A stretch of 64,000 nt of DNA. Source: Paramacrobiotus metropolitanus (Eukaryota > Tardigrada > Eutardigrada > Parachela > Macrobiotidae). Shown one piece after another: positions 1 through 11,109 of this stretch. Every line of letters begins with the position of its first letter. Within the stretch, counting starts at the first letter, position 1. The stretch spans positions 434,001 through 498,000 of the forward strand of contig NW_026570221.1 in the NCBI RefSeq assembly GCF_019649055.1. Direction: 5' to 3'. The position numbers were made by a program, and so were the translations under genes. The notes beneath the pieces are model-generated. The model was not told where the DNA came from and made no database searches. It worked only from the letters and a program-made list of their open reading frames with translations.

Positions 1-473
1 TGCGCAGATCAGAAAAGGTTCCCATTTTCGCATCAGAAATGTCGATCGTCGCCTTTGCTTGAGCGTCAGTGTACATGCACTGTCAACGTTGGGTGAACGG
101 GGCGATGGTCCTAACAAATGCCGCTAGTTTCAGAAACGTGTACCTATGCCCGCAGGCAGAACGTGATTCTGTCGTGAAAGATACCTGACAGACTGGTAGT
201 CGAGTTGCATATGCGGTACTACTACATATACGAATAGTAGTACATGTACGTACATACTTGCTTATTAATATTATAGTATATAGACACATGCTTGATTGAT
301 AGTGCTCATTGTCAGTGTTACTGTAAACAAGCATCAACGCTACTGAGGAGTTGCGTTCGTTACTGAGGAATTGTATTCTTTTGGTGCTTGAACATTTCAG
401 GATGATATCGTTTTGTCGGCATAACTGAAACCTGTGAATATAAGGTGAACTAAAGTGCTATGGAATAAGAACA
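1..473. other. 5' flank of laminin-EGF gene
   Basis: No gene seen. AT-rich sequence with many short TACATGTA/GTACATAC words around 225-275. It presumably holds the promoter and 5' UTR of the gene whose start codon is at 474. No convincing TATA box could be fixed. Confidence 0.4.
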
Positions 474-1451
474 ATGCTTCGGTTTACAGCACTCCAATGG
501 ATTATTATGATACCAGTGTACTCGGTACTGCGGAATGCGGAGCCGGCCTTGGGAGTCCCGACAGGTAGCCAGCGGTGAAAATATTTGTGTAGTTTCGAAG
601 TACTGTAATCTTGCCGTTATCATAGTTATGACAATGTTATATAATTTTTATCATTCTACAATGTATCAATGTATGTAGTTGTAATATGTAGACAACCCGG
701 TCACCGCTACAATTTCCAGAAAGAAACTTGAATGTCTCGTCTCCAAGTAGGCTGCGTAAGCACAGCAACAGAAAAACGGCTTTTGTGTTGTAACCCAGCG
801 CTTCCATTTTATGCGCGCTGAACGTTTCCCTTGTTACACACATTTTGTTTGTATGATGATTTTTTGAACTCTAAACTGAACGGTTGATTTCTACTCCTAT
901 TTTTTTGTCTTATCTTGTGTATTGCAGAAAATCTTTCTGTGTGTGAATACGGGATGTACCGCAACGGATCCTTCGGTTGCGTCAACTGCGATTGCTTCCG
1001 ACCTGGAACCAGTATTCCCCTCGGCAAGATTACTGCACTCAACATAGATTACGACGGTGTACTGCCGTGCGACGCCTTTTCTGGACAGTGTAAATGCTAT
1101 GGAGAACATACTGGCCGGGCATGTGATCAGTGTGCACCGCTCACTTTCAACGACACTTCAGGAGTTGCCGGTGGCCCGCTTGGTCGCTGCATGCTTTGTA
1201 ACTGCGAGCGTGAGGCGAGTACAAATGATACCTGCGACGCGGTGACGGGACAATGCACATGCAGGAACACAAACATTTTTGGCAGGACGTGCGATATGTG
1301 CCGGAAAGGATTCTGCAGTCATCCCCTGTGTGAGCCGTGCGAGAATGTTGTCGCTGCGGCACTTTCTGCCGCCTATCCAGCCGTGCTCAATGCGACGCTG
1401 AACATTTTTCGTGGTTTCTACTTTACAATGGCACGGGGTTATTTTGCATAA
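474..1451 (+). CDS. Secreted protein with two laminin-type EGF-like modules (2 exons)
   Basis: Exons 474-564 and 928-1451. Exon 1 starts at ATG 474 and encodes a hydrophobic signal peptide (MLRFTALQWIIMIPVYSVL). It ends in phase 1 at G|GTAGCC. The acceptor TTGTGTATTGCAG ends at 927 and the first exon 2 bases complete the split codon, so the 363-nt GT-AG intron fits. Predicted length is about 204 residues. The mature part has two laminin-type EGF-like modules (about residues 50-105 and 112-160), recognised by CVNCDC, GQCKCYGEHTGRACDQC, CNCE, GQCTC and FGRTCDMC. A short tail after CEPC is hydrophobic and ends in TAA. Laminin EGF modules are disulphide-bonded extracellular units, so an extracellular matrix or secreted role is inferred. 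A decayed tandem copy follows at 2226-2887. A further upstream exon is not excluded, but the signal peptide argues for a complete gene. Confidence 0.8.
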
Positions 1452-2225
1452 CCCAAAAAACGCTGAAATACGATGCTTCTCCATATTTGTTTAGATCTGT
1501 GGTGGTTTCAGAAGAGGTAAATATTCATTAACCTAAAAAACTGATATTACAACTGAAAAATGAACAGCAACTTCAGAATCTATGTACAGTACTGTATAGT
1601 ACAGCATTAAAAAAATAGCTCTAAGCCCAGATTAAACCGTGTATTCATGTAGCAGCAAGTGCGAGTAAATGCCGAAACCCTGAATTGTTATCCGATATGT
1701 ACAAGAAAAAACCAACCCATGTAGTGACCGTACTGTTTTTTTGCGAAGACTTTGGTCAGAAAGCGGCAAGTTTAGCTAGGAAAGAAGACAATCGCTGTTT
1801 AACAGCTACAAAAAACGAGCTTTCACAGATATTTGACCAAATTTACTGATAAATTTAATCTCTGCGAAAACCGTTGCTTGCCATTTGCTTAGCCATCCGC
1901 TTAGTTGGCGGGGAAGTTGTTTACAGATAATTTGTACTGAAGTAATGGAAACAACCGCTTTTTCTCGATCCTGCACAAACCGCGCCCGAGGCATAACGTG
2001 ATCGTGTCATGAAAGATGTCTGACAGCTCAGTCCAGTGCACATTACTGCGCGTTTAAGACCGCAGAATAAATTCAGCCATTTACAATTTATTATTACATA
2101 TAACTTAAATTACGGCAATAAACGCCGCAAAGCGCCTAATAATAACAGCTGCTAAAATACAGTGTAAATAGGTGAAATTTTACTTATAATTAGACAAACG
2201 AACTATTGTTGAATTTCTGCTTAAA
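1452..2225. other. Intergenic spacer between the two laminin-EGF copies
   Basis: No reading frame with recognisable content. It presumably contains the 3' UTR of the first copy and the promoter of the second. Confidence 0.4.
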
Positions 2226-2887
2226 ATGCAATATGATGCCGGAATGTCTCTTTCCAGTGCTTCACGATATTTTGGTCTCGCGGCATTTCTACTTGGGCTG
2301 ACAGCGGGATCGGGACTAAGCGACCCAGAATCATCCGGTAAAATGCTGCGCTTCGGCTTCGCCGCCAACTCGAGCAGTGCTGCATAACAGCCTAAAAAAT
2401 CTTTCATTTGATCATTTTCCGGAGCTTTTCCAAAATGGATGGTTTTTCTAGGCGGCAGGCTCTGTGAAACGGGAACATTCTGGACGGCAGCTACGGGTGC
2501 GCCAGCTGTGACTGCTACCCGTGGGGTATTGAGGATAACGGAATCCATCCGACACCCTGTGACCAACGTACTGGACAATGTGCCTGTCTTCCCGGCTTTG
2601 TCGGACGAACGTGCGAAGACTGCGCACCTGGCACCTACCATCATTCGGCGTTCCATTGCGCTGAGTGCCGGTGCTCGCCTGGTGGCAGTGTAAACAATGA
2701 CTGCACTGAGCACGGTATTTGCACCTGCAAAAACGCCAATATCATCGGCGACTGGTGCGATGCGTGTCTGGACGGATTTTGTAACTTTCCAGTGTGCGAG
2801 CCATGTGAAAGCATCCTCAGCAGAATACTCCTCAATGCGTCGGTCGGTGTCGTTAAGCAGGCGTTTTTTATTTTTCGCGCTGTTTAA
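2226..2887 (+). pseudogene. Tandem laminin-EGF copy, one-base frameshift
   Basis: Exon 1 is 2226-2337 (ATG at 2226 or 2244). It encodes a signal peptide (YFGLAAFLLGLTAGSG) and ends in phase 1 at G|GTAAAA. The acceptor GGTTTTTCTAG ends at 2451, giving a 114-nt intron with the same phase as the first copy. Exon 2 opens with RLCETGTF. One base is then missing around 2478, and the reading continues one frame over with LDGSYGCASCDC, GQCACLPGFVGRTCEDC, GICTCKNANIIGDWCDAC and CEPC, to TAA at 2885-2887. If one base is restored, the CE...GC spacing equals that of the first copy (13 residues). The call is a recent pseudogene of the secreted laminin-EGF protein; a sequencing or assembly error is the alternative. 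Only one lesion is seen. Confidence 0.7.
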
Positions 2888-3141
2888 CTGTTTGTAAAAC
2901 GCTTTCGTAAAGAGAACAGACTCGCTGCGTTTTAAAAGTCGGTACTATTCCTCATATTAAATTAGCCAGTGCCGACTGGCGCCCAGTTCAGCGCTGCACG
3001 ATCCAAATATTAGCACAGCGTCGTTAATCCGACAATTGATGGCGATTAAATGTTAAAATCAGTAATTGTGATAAATTGGCCTTTGTTAAAATCCGTAATA
3101 GATGAGCTAGAAAAGTGGACTCGCATTTTGCGGGCCGAAGT
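2888..3141. other. Spacer with first part of a non-LTR relic
   Basis: Nothing coding up to about 3110. The last bases (about 3114-3141) read VDSHFAGRS, which fits the conserved VDT(F/L)A block of the endonuclease-like domain that continues at 7614. The foldback element FB1 lies between the two pieces. Confidence 0.4.
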
Positions 3142-3412
3142 GTGACCGGCAAAAATGTCCCCCCTGTCCCCCCGGACATTTTTGCCGTGTCCCCCCTGCC
3201 ACCATCGCCAAAACGGTAACCCTTTGGCCAGAATGGTGACACGGGGGACCTGTTAGGGAAACCTAATTTTCAGCTCAATCGGTGACCTTTGAAAAACTGA
3301 AACCAGCGTTACCATAGCGTTACTAGCTACAAACTACTCAGAAATCTAGGTTACCGAAGGGACATTGATGTCAGACTGAAATTTGTAATCTCTGGCACGG
3401 GGGACATTATTG

Positions 3413-3916
3413 CCGGAACGAATTACTAGGTGTCCGGCATGATGGACATTATTGCCGGAACGAATTACTAGGTGTCCGGCATGGGGGACATTATTGCCGG
3501 AACGAATTACTAGGTGTCCGGCATGGGGGACATTATTGCCGGAACGAATTACTAGGTGTCCGGCATGGGGGACATTATTGCCGGAACGAATTACAAGTTG
3601 TCCGGTATGGGGGACATTATTGCCGGAACGAATTACAAGTTGTCCGGTATGGGGGACATTATTGCCGGAACGAATTACTAGGTGTCCGGCATGGGGGACA
3701 TTATTGCCGGACCGAATTACTAGTTGTCCGGTATGGGGGACATTATTGCCGGAACGAATTACAAGTTGTCCGGTATGGGGGACATTATTGCCGGAACGAA
3801 TTACAAGTTGTCCGGTATGGGGGACATTATTGCCGGAACGAATTACAAGTTGTCCGGTATGGGGGACATTACTGCCGGAACGAATTACTAGGTGTCCGGT
3901 ATGGGGTTTAATAATA
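3413..3916 (+). repeat. Left 42-bp tandem array of FB1 (about 12 units)
   Basis: Units begin CCGGAACGAATTACTAGGTG and recur exactly every 42 bp from 3413 to 3875. Variation is limited to a few positions (CTAGGTG or CAAGTTG, GGCATG or GGTATG). Because 42 is a multiple of three, all frames are long and repetitive; these are not genes. Confidence 0.92.
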
Positions 3917-4002
3917 GTTATAACAAACAAAGTACTGGCGCATCTTATAATGATAAAATGCCGTAACCTACACATTTCCGTTGCAAACCATGCGTTACCG
4001 GT

Positions 4003-4150
4003 ATATTGGGGGCAAAACTAGGCATCTTCCACCGTTCGCCTGTACTGCTGCCGTCACCCGACTGGGGTGTGACGTTGTGGCTGAACCTGGCGCTTTCTTA
4101 CCGCGCCAGAAACAGGTTAAACCATATGTACTGCCGCATCTGCGACCTTA
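4003..4150. repeat. Partial copy of the 197-bp MITE family
   Basis: The sequence starts TATTGGGGGCAAAACTAGG and continues CTGTACTGCTGCCGTCACCC, then GGTGTGACGTTGTGGCTGAACC and a degenerate second half with TACTGCCGCATC. It matches the left half of the intact MITEs at 4351 and 52810. The right end is not recognisable. Confidence 0.5.
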
Positions 4151-4350
4151 CTGACAAAATGACGAGACTACATGAAACAAAGGCGGTACGTAGCTTCCTG
4201 TCAATAACCGCCAGCTCCGATGTGTTTAAAATTGCCATCGTTCTCACTTTGTCTTTATTTTGGCCAAATGACACCGGTCAGGCTTCTCCTTACCACGGGT
4301 AAACGGCCCGTCATCGGCACCCCGCCACATCGTACATTGTACATCTAATA

Positions 4351-4547
4351 TAGGGGGAATCTAACTGCTGAGGCCGGCACTCCCTGTACTTGATGCCGTC
4401 ACCCGCCTGGAGTGTGACGGTACGGCAGCAAATACGGTTAAATCAGGCGCGGTACATAAGCACCATGTTTAGCCACAACGTAAAACTCCAGCCGGGTGAC
4501 GGCAGCAAGTACAGGGAGTGCTGGCCTCAGCAGTTGAATTCCCCCTA
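4351..4547. mobile_element. 197-bp MITE with TA target duplication
   Basis: Terminal inverted repeats start TAGGGGGAAT and run about 70 bp (CACTCCCTGTACTTG, GCCGTCACCC), ending GGGTGACGGCAGCAAGTACA...CCCCCTA. TA flanks both ends (4349-4350, 4548-4549), which suggests a Tc1/mariner-type non-autonomous element. It is nested in the core of FB1. A same-length copy is at 52810-53006. Confidence 0.72.
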
Positions 4548-4550
4548 TAT

Positions 4551-5996
4551 TTACATAGTACGAAACCATGTTACTTATGACTTTTGGACCATTAAAAGAC
4601 TGCTCAGAAACCTTCTGGGTCTTAAAAAGCCAATTACGTTTTTAAAAAACATTTAGGCCAATATTTGTCGAGCCTCGCCAAGGCAGTAACGCAGACAGAG
4701 CTTAAGAAAGAAACAAATTTCCAGAAAATTACCATGTTTTTAGGGAAGGCAAAACTTTTTTGAAACATAAAAGTGTGTCACGACTTGAGCTGGCGGTAAT
4801 ATTTTGATATATGCCCCGGCACACTTCTTGATTAGTGCTACTGCTACACTGTTGGCTTTTAAATCATCTCCGTGCCCTTTCGGATTAGATGGCTGCGGAG
4901 TTCGTGGAAGTTGCCGGTCATTCACAGACACATCAAGTGATACCACAGAGTTGTTGTACGGATAACTACCCGTAGCACTTGGAAATTTTTGTACTGTATT
5001 GCCTTGCTTTTGCGAATGCGGGCAGTGTTTACCCTTGCAAGTGCTAATTTCAATACACCAACTCTATAGGATCAGTTGTGACTTGTGAGGATCGCTACAG
5101 TACTGACTCTGTACCTGCATTGTACATGTATTGTCGAAGCGGAGTACGTCTGCAGACTAATCGTAAGTAAAAGGTATTCCAGGATACGGAAATTGATAAC
5201 GCTGAAGCCGCCCAAGTAATAATTGACTTATTCATAACAAATGATTAACTAATGTGAACCAATGCAAAAGGTAAATAAGAATAACTCTGTACAAAATCAT
5301 CAATTATTACGTATGTGAGTAATGTGACACATACGTAGAACAATTAAAACTACATGCTATCGCGTTGTTAGATTCACTAAATACAAACGGTACCAGTGTA
5401 ATTACCGCTGCAGCACAGTACTAAAAACGCTGCAATCCTCAGTACTTATGATTCTTGTTTTGATTCTCACCGGCAGTACCAGTAACAGTTTCCTGCAACT
5501 AATAGCAAGACGAAAAGCGCTAGTCAAATTAATACCAAAAATTCGTATACTGAATTCAGAAATTAATAAGCTTTGTCAGATTCAAAAATTTAAAACCGGA
5601 AAAATTAAGATGTTGACGCTATTCTTCAAAACTGGTTCTTGCTGTTATGTGTTTGCACTGGGTATATCGCATTCCAAAAGATGAATGTGAAAATAAAATA
5701 GAAGTTTCATAGCTTAAAAATTCTTTCATCCGTTATTATTTCCTCTTCCTGGAAAAATTTTGAGGCAAACAAAGCAAAAATTTCAAACATCAAAACGCTT
5801 CTTCAGCCCCTAAACCATTCCTGACCTCGAGTTGCTAAAAACAAGGCTAAATATGATGAGAATTTGGATAGACTTACAAATTTAATTTCAAGTACTTGCT
5901 TGCTAAAACACCGTAAAAACTAAATAAATATGGAAAAACTAAAACGAGTTCCTTTCTGGAAAATAAGCTATTAAACGCAACGCTATATGCTCAGCA
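4551..5996. other. Unassigned core of FB1
   Basis: AT-rich sequence with only short open frames and no protein motif recognised. No transposase trace is seen. Confidence 0.5.
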
Positions 5997-5998
5997 AA

Positions 5999-7348
5999 TT
6001 ACGGCAGTAATGTCCCCCATACCGGACAACTAGTAATTCGTTCCGGCAATAATGTCCCCCATGCCGGACACCTAGTAATTCGTTCCGGCAATAATGTCCC
6101 CCATACCGGACAACTAGTAATTCGTTCCGGCAATAATGTCCCCCATGCCGGACACCTAGTAATTCGTTCCGGCAATAATGTCCCCCATGCCGGACACCTA
6201 GTAATTCGTTCCGGCAATAATGTCCCCCATACCGGACAACTAGTAATTAGTTACGGCAGTAATGTCCCCCATACCGGACAACTAGTAATTCGTTCCGGCA
6301 ATAATGTCCCCCATGCCGGACACCTTGTAATTCGTTCCGGCAATAATGTCCCCCATACCGGACAACTTGTAATTCGTTCCGGCAATAATGTCCCCCATGC
6401 CGCACACCTTGTAATTCGTTCCGGCAATAATGTCCCCCATGCCGGACACCTAGTAATTCGTTCCGGCAATAATGTCCCCCATGCCGGACAACTAGTAATT
6501 CGTTCCGGCAATAATGTCCCCCATACCGGACAACTTGTAATTCGTTCCGGCAATAATGTCCCCCATGCCGCACACCTTGTAATTCGTTCCGGCAATAATG
6601 TCCCCCATACCGGACAACTAGTAATTCGTTCCGGCAATAATGTCCCCCATGCCGGACACCTAGTAATTCGTTCCGGCAATAATGTCCCCCATGCCGGACA
6701 CCTTGTAATTCGTTCCGGCAATAATGTCCCCATACCGGACAACTTGTAATTCGGTCCGGCAATAATGTCCCCATACCGGACACCTAGTAATTCGTTCCGG
6801 CAATAATGTCCCCATGCCGGACACCTAGTAATTCGTTCCGGCAATAATGTCCCCATACCGGACAACTAGTAATTCGGTCCGGCAATAATGTCCCCATGCC
6901 GGACACCTTGTAATTCGTTCCGGCAATAATGTCCCCATACCGGAAAACTTGTAATTCGGTCCGGCAATAATGTCCCCCATACCGGACACCTAGTAATTCG
7001 TTCCGGCAATAATGTCCCCCATGCCGGACACCTAGTAATTCGTTCCGGCAATAATGTCCCCATACCGGACAACTAGTAATTCGTTCCGGCAATAATGTCC
7101 CCATACCGGACAACTTGTAATTCGGTCCGGCAATAATGTCCCCATACCGGACACCTAGTAATTCGTTCCGGCAATAATGTCCCCCATGCCGGACACCTAG
7201 TTATTCGGTCCGGCAATAATGTCCCCCATGCCGGACACCTTGTAATTCGTTCCGGCAATAATGTCCCCCATGCCGGACACCTAGTAGCTCGTTCCGACAA
7301 TAATGTCCCCCATGCCGGACACCTAGTAATTCGTTCCGGCAATAATGT
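5999..7348 (-). repeat. Right 42-bp tandem array of FB1 (about 32 units)
   Basis: Same unit as the left array but inverted (GTTCCGGCAATAATGTCCCCC). Some units are 41 bp because they have four C instead of five. Two or more interleaved unit variants (CTAGTAAT, CTTGTAAT, ATACCGG, ATGCCGG) alternate in blocks, which suggests expansion by unequal exchange after insertion. Confidence 0.9.
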
Positions 7349-7613
7349 CCCCCGTGCCAGAGATTACAAATTTCAGTCTGACATCAATGTCCCTTCGGTA
7401 ACCTAGATTTCTGAGTAGTTTGTAGCTAGTAACGCTATGGTAACGCTGGTTTCAGTTTTTCAAAGGTCACCGATTGAGCTGAAAATTAGGTTTCCCTAAC
7501 AGGTCCCCCGTGTCACCATTCTGGCCAAAGGGTTACCGTTTTGGCGATGGTGGCAGGGGGGACACGGCAAAAATGTCCGGGGGGACAGGGGGGACATTTT
7601 TGCCGGTCACAGT

Positions 7614-7850
7614 TGAACTCGGAGAAATCCGGGGCAGCCGCGGCGCGCGCACAGCAGGATAAAGTGGCGAAGTATCGGGAAATTACTCAAGAGTCAAGAC
7701 TGCATGCTCCTTGCAGTCTGCGTTGAAACGCTCGGACCGGACGCCTCACGCTTGGTCGCGGAAGTTGGGTCGATGGTAAGACAGAAAGCGGGCGAGGTCT
7801 GGGCGACGGAAGGCGAATCAGCACCCAAATCCAACGCGGGAATGCGGTCT
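7614..7850 (+). pseudogene. Non-LTR retrotransposon 3' relic interrupted by FB1
   Basis: Frame 1 reads SEKSGAAAARAQQDKVAKY. After a frameshift near 7705 the frame reads VCVETLGPDASRLVAEVGS. Both fit the widely conserved C-terminal block of metazoan non-LTR elements (aligned with GAAAEAAE...KYA and ALETMG in the 11.1 kb relic). The upstream part lies left of FB1 at about 3114-3138. Heavily decayed. Confidence 0.55.
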
Positions 7851-9253
7851 CTGTCATGGGAAGAGCACCAGCATTGGCTAATTTAGACGAAACGTTCTGT
7901 TCTGCATGTTTAGGCCGCCTATTTTCGTTACCGTCTAAGACTGTCATAAAAGATCTTTTACTTTCAGTGAAAACTTGTAAATGTTTTATACCGTCAGAAA
8001 AATATAAAACTTATGGACGAAAAATGTTAGAGCAATGTTAAATACCAAAATTCGGTTGTTCTAGTGGGCTTCTTTAATAATGCACATATAACTCCTATCC
8101 GGTATGAAAAACGAAAAAGCCGGACACTAAAATTGGGTTAAAGACACCATGATCAGCTCCGCTAAATATGTATGTACATACAATCAATATAGAGATTCAT
8201 TTCTGTTGGCTTACCGCAAGTTAGACTTACAAAAAGCCAAGTGGCAATGAGTAACAACAAATGACGCGGAAAAAACTACCCAATAATGCGATAACATACC
8301 AACTGTCACTGCCGCGATAAATGAATGACCGAACTTACGCTAAGTCAGACTGTTGATAAACAACCGAGTACATGTACTTTATGCATCTTCACATCGCACA
8401 TGCAAAAAAGAGCGCGAAAATGTTACTGTATATCCAATTATCTTCAGTACATCGGTAAAGCTAATTACTGCCGTCTTGAATGACTATCGAGTTAGCTTTA
8501 ATATTGCTTAATTAATAATTATTGCGCGAAGTTACCACCTAATTAGTAATGAATGCCATCTCAAAGTCAATAAATTAATGGTAGCATATATCTCTCTGCG
8601 TTGTAATTATGTTAAATCTGAATTTGTTATTTCACAGCGTCAATAACACAGTATTAACAGCATTAACGTGCAATGCATTGCAGTTGCATTGCACTCGTGT
8701 ACACCGTGTAACGCGTAACACGCACAATGCATGGATAAGTCAACGATGGCCAACGGAAAATCTAGTCGAGACTAGATTTTTTGTTTGGCAATGTTGCCTT
8801 AAAGTGGGCATGTGTTGACTGTTGCAAGAAACCAATGCACAACGCTTGCGTTATCTCTGAATGACACATAGGACCATGACGCACAATCCGTTGGGCTGCA
8901 TTATCATAAGGCAGTCAGAACTGAAAGTACCTAATGTTGTCAATTAGTAAAAGTATTAGTCAAAGTACCTAATGTTATCAATCATATGTAGTCGTACAGT
9001 CAGTCGCTCATGCCTCATGGCAATCTGACCGGAGCTGGCAGTCACAACATGCGTAAGCTGGTCAAACAAAAATTCCTATAGTGCTTATTTTCATACTTAC
9101 ATAATACACACAAATTTTTCGATGATGAAAGCAGCAGATAAAAGACAGAAGAATTCAACAAAAACCAACACACTGTCCTCTAACAGATTTAAAAGCCACG
9201 ATGGTCGATGGGTAGGAAGTGAAGGAACCCATACAAAGTGTAAACTGTAGCCA
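7851..9253. other. Intergenic, no feature recognised
   Basis: Low-complexity AT-rich stretches and GTGCAATGCATTGCA words near 8670. No supported gene; presumably the 3' flank of the Kelch gene. Confidence 0.4.
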
Positions 9254-10903
9254 TCAACGTAACGCTTCGGAGTTGATGGTGAGCGTCACACAAGCGCGCA
9301 CTGGAGAGGAACGGGCGCCGGGGCTCTCGATCGGCCGCACACTACTCCACCGATTCGACGCGATATCGTACACCTCCCAGTCGGCGAGCGGCACCCCGCT
9401 GCGGGTGTATCCACAGCACACGTACAGCCGGTCATGCAGCGCAAACATACAGTGTCCGTAGCGCGGCACGATCAGATCGGCCAGGCGCTGCCACTGGGAG
9501 CCGGCCACGCCCAACTCAGCCAACTGTAATCGTTCGCAGCTACTAAGGATGAGCGGTTCCACGCCGCCCGTCACGTACAGGTAGCCGGTATGCACTTTGG
9601 CGGCGAAGCTGCAGCGTGCCTGCCGCATCACCGGCAGCTCACTCCTTTGATTGGTCGCGCCGTTGTATACCTCGCCGGTATCCAGGATGGCGTCCACACG
9701 GCCCATGGCCGGATAATCGCCCATGACGAAGAAGTACTGGTTGTTCCACACGTTGAATGCCGCTTCTTTTCTGTGAATGATCATATAAAAAATATTGTGT
9801 ACACCGTAAAAACTAAAAACCCATTTTCAGAATTACTTAACCACAAATTTCCAGTAGCCTGTTAAAGTTTCTGTTAATGGAGTTTGGCACCCATAGTTGC
9901 GTTAACAAGAATTAGTCGGGCAAAGCTAATGTGAATGTCCTGTATTCTGTAGCCAAGTGATTTCATTAACACAGAAATTAAATTCTTCGTGTGACTAGCG
10001 GCGATCGTTTTACAGCAGTGGCCAGTAAAATCAAACGATGGACAGCCGAAAGATGAAAATACTCGTATTGCGCATGATACCCAATACCCATGGTAACAAC
10101 CAAGAGAATTTTCGCAAGACTGGTACAGGTATAAGAACCACAGGAAAACCTCAAACTAGGTGAGTCAGTTTCGTAGTGCACTGTTCTCGTACGAAGACTT
10201 TCGACGGCATGATTTGTGTATAACTAAATGATTTTGTACACTGACATGAAAACCAACTAACCTGATGTGTCCAATGTCCATTGCGGAAATCATGGCGGAA
10301 GTGGCTCGTGTCGGGATCGAACACGTAGGAAGCGCTGCTTTGCATGGTGACGGTGCTCCAGCCATACACCCGACCGTTGAGGCTAACCAGCGGTTCCACG
10401 GCGCCCGTCGGCTCCTTGCTCATGAGCTCCCTTTCCGTGTTTATTGGATCCGCAGCAACATTCTCATTCACCATCACCGTCAAAGCGTACGTCCGCAGGT
10501 GTGCGCCGCGCTCCACGCGGAACCACACCCTGTTCCCCACCACCGGACCCATCTGTATAACAATGATCCACGTCGTCAGTTCCTTCGGCAATGGAATACG
10601 GCGCAGTTTGTTCTGGCGCGCATCGTACAGGCGCAGACTGGCTTGGTGCCGGTCGGCAGAGAACAGACAGGCCACCTCGGTGAAGTGACGTTCCCGCGGC
10701 GCGGCGGTCAGACGGATAGCGGCCGGCGGGAAGAGGCGGGTCTGCAGGTCCAGGAGGACATCATGCAGCGGTCCGGCAGCGGTGAGGATGGCCATGGGCA
10801 GAACGTCGGGCAGAAGGTCCCAGCGAATCTCCGGTAGGAGAGCTTGGAAGGTCTCCGTCGTCCAGCGCGCCGGATATTCGACGCGCCACCATTGCATCAC
10901 CTT
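9254..10903 (-). CDS. BACK/Kelch-repeat protein, partial, two exons
   Basis: Exon A is 10903-10262. It is bounded by acceptor CCTGCTTTGACAG and donor CATCAG|GTTAGT. Exon B is 9770-9254, with acceptor ATCATTCACAG and stop TGA. Exon A opens with a BACK-like segment (QWWRVEYPARW, LLPEIRWDLLP) and continues into Kelch-type beta-propeller blades (ACLFSADRHQASLRLYDARQ, GRVYGWSTVT, YVFDPDTSHFRHDF). Exon B continues with blades (YFFVMGDYP, YLYVTGGVEPL, DRLYVCCGYTRSG, WEVYDIASNRW). BTB-BACK-Kelch proteins are usually substrate adaptors of CUL3 ubiquitin ligases. The BTB part is not in the window: upstream of 10903 there is an acceptor and then unrelated sequence. Exon A ends in phase 0 but exon B needs phase 2. 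Either a small exon was missed or there is a one-base lesion, so this may be a pseudogene. Confidence 0.68.
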
Positions 10904-11109
10904 CTGTCAAAGCAGGCGAGACAGTAGCTAGTACAAGGTACAGATATTGGCTATTTCGGCTCGTACTCCGACATTTCTCAAAAATGGATCGTTTCTATGA
11001 TATATACGAGTATATTATTGTATGTACTGTTTAATGGTACTTCAATATATAATTATATTATAAAGCATTTCGGTCTGCAAAATCTACACTATCAAAACCG
11101 TCTGCTCAA
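10904..11109. other. Spacer upstream of the Kelch exons
   Basis: AT-rich, no BTB-like frame recognised. Part would be intron if the Kelch gene continues upstream. Confidence 0.35.

Larger units (their letters stand above)
3142..7610. mobile_element. Foldback element FB1 with 42-bp tandem-repeat arms
   Basis: A 4469-bp inverted-repeat element. Outer ends are GTGACCGGCAAAAATGTCC at 3142 and its reverse complement at 7592-7610. The outer 260-270 bp of each side (3142-3412 and 7349-7610) match closely as inverted repeats. Inside these lie tandem arrays of a 42-bp unit: about 12 units on the left and about 32 on the right, in opposite orientation. The flanks carry the same three bases AGT (3139-3141 and 7611-7613), a possible short target duplication. 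The 2.1 kb core (3905-5996) holds MITE sequences and no recognisable transposase, so the element looks non-autonomous. It disrupts a non-LTR retrotransposon relic. The superfamily is not decided; the tandem-repeat ends recall the MULEs elsewhere in the window. Confidence 0.8.

Noticed and set aside
3346-7342. Long repetitive open frames (PERITRCPAWGTLL and NNVPHTGQLVIRSG types) as repeat proteins
   Set aside because: They are a by-product of a 42-bp unit, which is divisible by three, so all frames stay open. They occur on both strands within inverted transposon arms and have no start context.
3413-7348. CRISPR-like array
   Set aside because: Units are contiguous with no unique spacers, and the genome is eukaryotic.
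10265-10837. Plus-strand open frame of 190 codons opposite the Kelch exon
   Set aside because: Antisense shadow of a well-supported Kelch/BACK coding exon.
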